In this document: positions 61,753-64,000 of the stretch, piece by piece | How the letters are laid out: each line of letters opens with the position of its first letter | Position numbering within the stretch: position 1 is the first letter of the stretch | Assembly: GCF_019599045.1 (NCBI RefSeq) | Contig: NZ_CP080623.1 | Coordinates: forward strand, 3,432,501 to 3,496,500 | DNA from: Roseovarius sp. SCSIO 43702 | Lineage (GTDB): Bacteria; Pseudomonadota; Alphaproteobacteria; Rhodobacterales; Rhodobacteraceae | DNA: 64,000 nucleotides | Reading direction: 5' to 3' | Made by a program: the position numbers and the translations under genes | Notes under the pieces: generated by a model | The model's input: the letters and a program-made list of their open reading frames with translations, nothing else | What the model was told of the DNA's origin: nothing | Database searches by the model: none

Positions 61753-63102
61753 CTAGGCCGGAACCTGTCCCATCAGCGCGGGATCGAAGGGATAGCGTGT
61801 CAGGTTCTCATACCCGTTTTCGGTGATGAGAACCTGGTCCTCGAGCTTGATCGAGAAATCGCCGCCCACCGCGCCGACCGCCGCCTCGACGCAGAGCACC
61901 ATGCCCGGCTCGAGCGCGTAGTCGAAGGCGCCCGGCACGGCCTGGTCGGGATAGGCCACGAGGGGCCATTCGTCGCATAGGCCCACGCCATGCATCAGGC
62001 AGCCGTATTTCTGCGCCTGGAATTCTTCGTCCAGACGGTGCGCGTTGGCCGTCAATTCGGGGATCGTCACGCCGGGCTTCAGCATTTCCATGTTGGTCAT
62101 GATGTGGTCATGCGCGTGCTGCATCGCATAGACCATGTCGGGGCGCGGGGCCTCGTCACCCACCCACCAGGTGCGCGAGATGTCGACGCAGATGCCGTAG
62201 CTGCCGATGAGATCGGTGTCGAAGGCGATGATCTCGTTGTTCTGCACGATGCGGGGGCCGCATTCCTGGAACCAGGGGTTCGTGCGGGGGCCGGAGGCCA
62301 GAAGGCGTGTCTCGATCCACTCGCCACCGCGGCGGATGTTCTCGGCGTGAAGCACGGCCCAGATGTCATCCTCGGAGGTGTTGCCGCGCGGAACCATTTC
62401 GCGGGCGTAAGCCTCCATCGCGGCAAGGGAGGTTTCGCAGGCGTGGCTTGCGCAGCGCATCGCGGCGATCTCGTCGGGGCCCTTGATCGCGCGGGTCTTC
62501 TCGGTCAGTTCCTCGCCTTCCATGATCTCGAAACCCTGCGCCTCGAGCGCGCGCAGGCCGTGCAGCATGATCTTGTCCACCGCAAGGCGCATGTTGCCAC
62601 CGCCGTGGTCGGCCACGAGCGCGCGCACCTCGTTCGAGAAGACGTCGGCCGCCACGTCCACCTTGTCGCCGCGATCGAAGTAGAAGAGGTCCGCGCCCGA
62701 GCGTTGTTCGCGCACCAGGGGATTGAACGTCGAGAGGAAGGGCGAGTTCTTGTAATCCCAGATCACCATGTAGCCATCGGCGCAAAGCAGCACGGCACGG
62801 AAAGGGTTGTGCGTGTTCCAGAGCTGCATGTTGGTGGAATCGGTGGCGTAGCGGATGTTGAGCGGATCGAAGAGCAGCACCGCGCCGTAGTCGCGTTCCA
62901 CGATGGCCCGCGTGAGGCGGTTCCAGCGGTATTCGCGCATGCGCGGCAGGTCGGGCAGCGCGAGACCGGCTTCGGCCCATTCGGAGAAGGCGAGCCGTGT
63001 CGGGCCGATCTCGATCCGGTCACTGTCGTTCGGGGTCATGTCGCCCAGCGTGGCGCCACGGGTCGGGTCGATCTTGCGCGTATCGCGGTAATGTCGGTTC
63101 AT
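61753..63102 (-). CDS. dddP: Dimethylsulfoniopropionate lyase DddP
   Basis: A 449-residue M24-fold enzyme that cleaves DMSP to DMS and acrylate. The ligand set Asp295, Asp297, Asp307, His371, Glu406 and Glu421 (FDTDL, VDISR, MHGVGL, VEA, LEDQV) matches that reported for Roseobacter DddP, and Asp377 (GLCDEW), the proposed catalytic base, is present with Tyr366. The N-terminus MNRHYRDTRKIDPTRGATLGD is characteristic of DddP rather than Xaa-Pro peptidases. GGGGGAGGG lies upstream. No other ddd gene is in the window. Confidence 0.95.
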   Translation of the reverse strand: MNRHYRDTRKIDPTRGATLGDMTPNDSDRIEIGPTRLAFSEWAEAGLALPDLPRMREYRWNRLTRAIVERDYGAVLLFDPLNIRYATDSTNMQLWNTHNPFRAVLLCADGYMVIWDYKNSPFLSTFNPLVREQRSGADLFYFDRGDKVDVAADVFSNEVRALVADHGGGNMRLAVDKIMLHGLRALEAQGFEIMEGEELTEKTRAIKGPDEIAAMRCASHACETSLAAMEAYAREMVPRGNTSEDDIWAVLHAENIRRGGEWIETRLLASGPRTNPWFQECGPRIVQNNEIIAFDTDLIGSYGICVDISRTWWVGDEAPRPDMVYAMQHAHDHIMTNMEMLKPGVTIPELTANAHRLDEEFQAQKYGCLMHGVGLCDEWPLVAYPDQAVPGAFDYALEPGMVLCVEAAVGAVGGDFSIKLEDQVLITENGYENLTRYPFDPALMGQVPA

Positions 63103-63245
63103 CTCGGTCCCTCCCCCTTCGGGTCAAGGATGTCGGGCCGGGGCGGCGCCGGCTTGTCAAAAACCGACATGCGCGGTCGTGGCTTTCGCACCGGCGCGGA
63201 GGCCGCTACATCTTGGCCGAGGAGAGGCGACGCGAAGGGGAAGCC

Positions 63246-63968
63246 ATGCCCGAGATCCTGCAAGATGCCCTGCCCGCCGAGGCGCGGGATCGCCCGCGCC
63301 TTCCCGGCGTGAGCCCCGTGGCGATGGCAGACTGGATCGTCACCGACGAGGCCTTCGCCGCGCAGATGGCGCTGCGCGAGCGGCTGGTGTCCGAACGGCG
63401 GGACGTGGTGATCGACTTGCTTTCCGAGGGGCGGGCGGCGGCGGACGAGTTGCTGCGCGTGGTGCTCGGGCAGTTGTCGGAGCATCCGGGCTATGCCGTG
63501 GAGCACGCGCGGGTGACGCGGCCCGATGGTGTGACGGTGCAAGTGGACGAGAGCGACCCGCTCGGCACGCTGGGGCGGCTGGTGCAGGAAGATTTCTGCA
63601 TCCTTCGCAAGCAAGGCGCCGAGCATGTGCTGGTGGGCGGTGTCCTCTGCTTTCCGTCAAGCTGGCGGCTGGCGGACAAGATCGGGCGGCCATTGGTGGC
63701 GATTCACGCACCGGTGGCCGAGTATGACGCCGATATCGCGCGGCGGGTCCAGCGGCTTTTCGACGGGGTGCGGGCGGGGCGGCCACTCGTGCGGCAAAAC
63801 CTGTTACACTACGCCACGCCCGAGCTTCACCAGCCGGGCGGCAAGGCGCCGTTGCCCGAGGGGCCGCCGCCCTACCTGCGGTCCGAGCGGCAATGCGTGC
63901 TGCGCCTGCCCGAGACCGGGGCGGTGGTGTTCTCGATCCATACCTGGGTGACGCGGGCGGAGCCGTGA
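63246..63968 (+). CDS. DUF3445 haem-dependent oxidative N-demethylase-like protein
   Basis: A 240-residue DUF3445/HODM family protein (PRLPGVSPVAMADWIVTDEAFAAQMALRERLVSERRDVVIDLL; QEDFCILRK; VLVGGVLCFPSSWRLADKIGRPLVAIHAPV; RSERQCVLRLPETGAVVFSIHTWVTRAEP). A related enzyme binds haem in a PAS-like fold and removes methyl groups from dimethylamine-type amines. The AGGGGAA site precedes the ATG. It is divergent from dddP. Substrates here are unknown. Confidence 0.85.
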   Translation: MPEILQDALPAEARDRPRLPGVSPVAMADWIVTDEAFAAQMALRERLVSERRDVVIDLLSEGRAAADELLRVVLGQLSEHPGYAVEHARVTRPDGVTVQVDESDPLGTLGRLVQEDFCILRKQGAEHVLVGGVLCFPSSWRLADKIGRPLVAIHAPVAEYDADIARRVQRLFDGVRAGRPLVRQNLLHYATPELHQPGGKAPLPEGPPPYLRSERQCVLRLPETGAVVFSIHTWVTRAEP

Positions 63969-64000
63969 AGCCCGGCGCGCGAACTGGACGAACGGAGGTA

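Noticed and set aside
61753..63102. Ordinary Xaa-Pro aminopeptidase
   Set aside because: The ligand set and Asp377 match DddP and the N-terminus is DddP-specific, so the M24 fold is used for DMSP lysis.

Overview
This window is chromosomal DNA from a high-GC alphaproteobacterium, most likely a marine Rhodobacteraceae/Roseobacteraceae member. The evidence is a complete Rhodobacter-type gene transfer agent (GTA) cluster, a DddP-type DMSP lyase with all of its metal ligands, a BztABCD/AapJQMP amino-acid transporter, lipoyl-bearing pyruvate dehydrogenase E1-beta and E2 subunits, an Atp12 family protein, and an IscR-type palindrome ('Iron-Rhodo-box' class) in front of an iron-binding protein gene. 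All calls come from reading the sequence and remembered family knowledge; no database search was run.

Layout: 0-6 kb holds the 3' end of lpd, an ftsE-ftsX-plsC operon, a zinc-ribbon membrane protein, an EamA permease, a truncated haemoglobin and an unknown exported protein. 6-14 kb holds ileS, an acyl-CoA ligase, an iron-binding protein gene under a probable IscR site, and an FAD-linked 2-hydroxyacid dehydrogenase. 14.1-28.6 kb is the GTA structural cluster in canonical order: TerS, TerL, portal, g3.5, an extra coupled ORF, protease, capsid, connectors, tail tube, tape measure, baseplate, peptidase and the g15 megatron. It is preceded by a promoter, a short two-hairpin leader and an intrinsic terminator. 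28.6-36.9 kb holds a DksA-like protein, cysE, an outer-membrane barrel protein, the pdhA-VOC-pdhB-small ORFs-pdhC operon and a GAPDH-like gene. 37-47 kb holds ttcA, an EAL phosphodiesterase, yidC-MOSC-engB, an oxidoreductase, argB, a sterol-desaturase-like protein, a ferredoxin and a SixA-like phosphatase. 47-51.4 kb is the amino-acid ABC transporter. 51.7-58.5 kb holds a tightly coupled crcB-rlu-HAD-atp12 operon, glycerate kinase, rsmD with a ferredoxin-reductase-like gene, a peroxiredoxin and tRNA-Gly(UCC). 58.5-64 kb holds a hydrolase-OsmC fusion, a coupled pair of secreted or membrane proteins (one FlgO/CsgG-like), dddP and a DUF3445 haem oxidative N-demethylase homologue.

Many operons are joined by 4-base ATGA/GTGA overlaps, which points to translational coupling. 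Two families of short non-coding repeats stand out. One is a GC-rich palindrome that sits between genes and also lies in frame inside ileS and pdhC. The other is a 12-base tandem repeat (ATACCGACGTGG) found in three separate intergenic regions. The most unusual signals are these repeats, the terminated leader upstream of the GTA, the non-canonical GTA ORF and a coupled 28-codon ORF inside the pdh operon.
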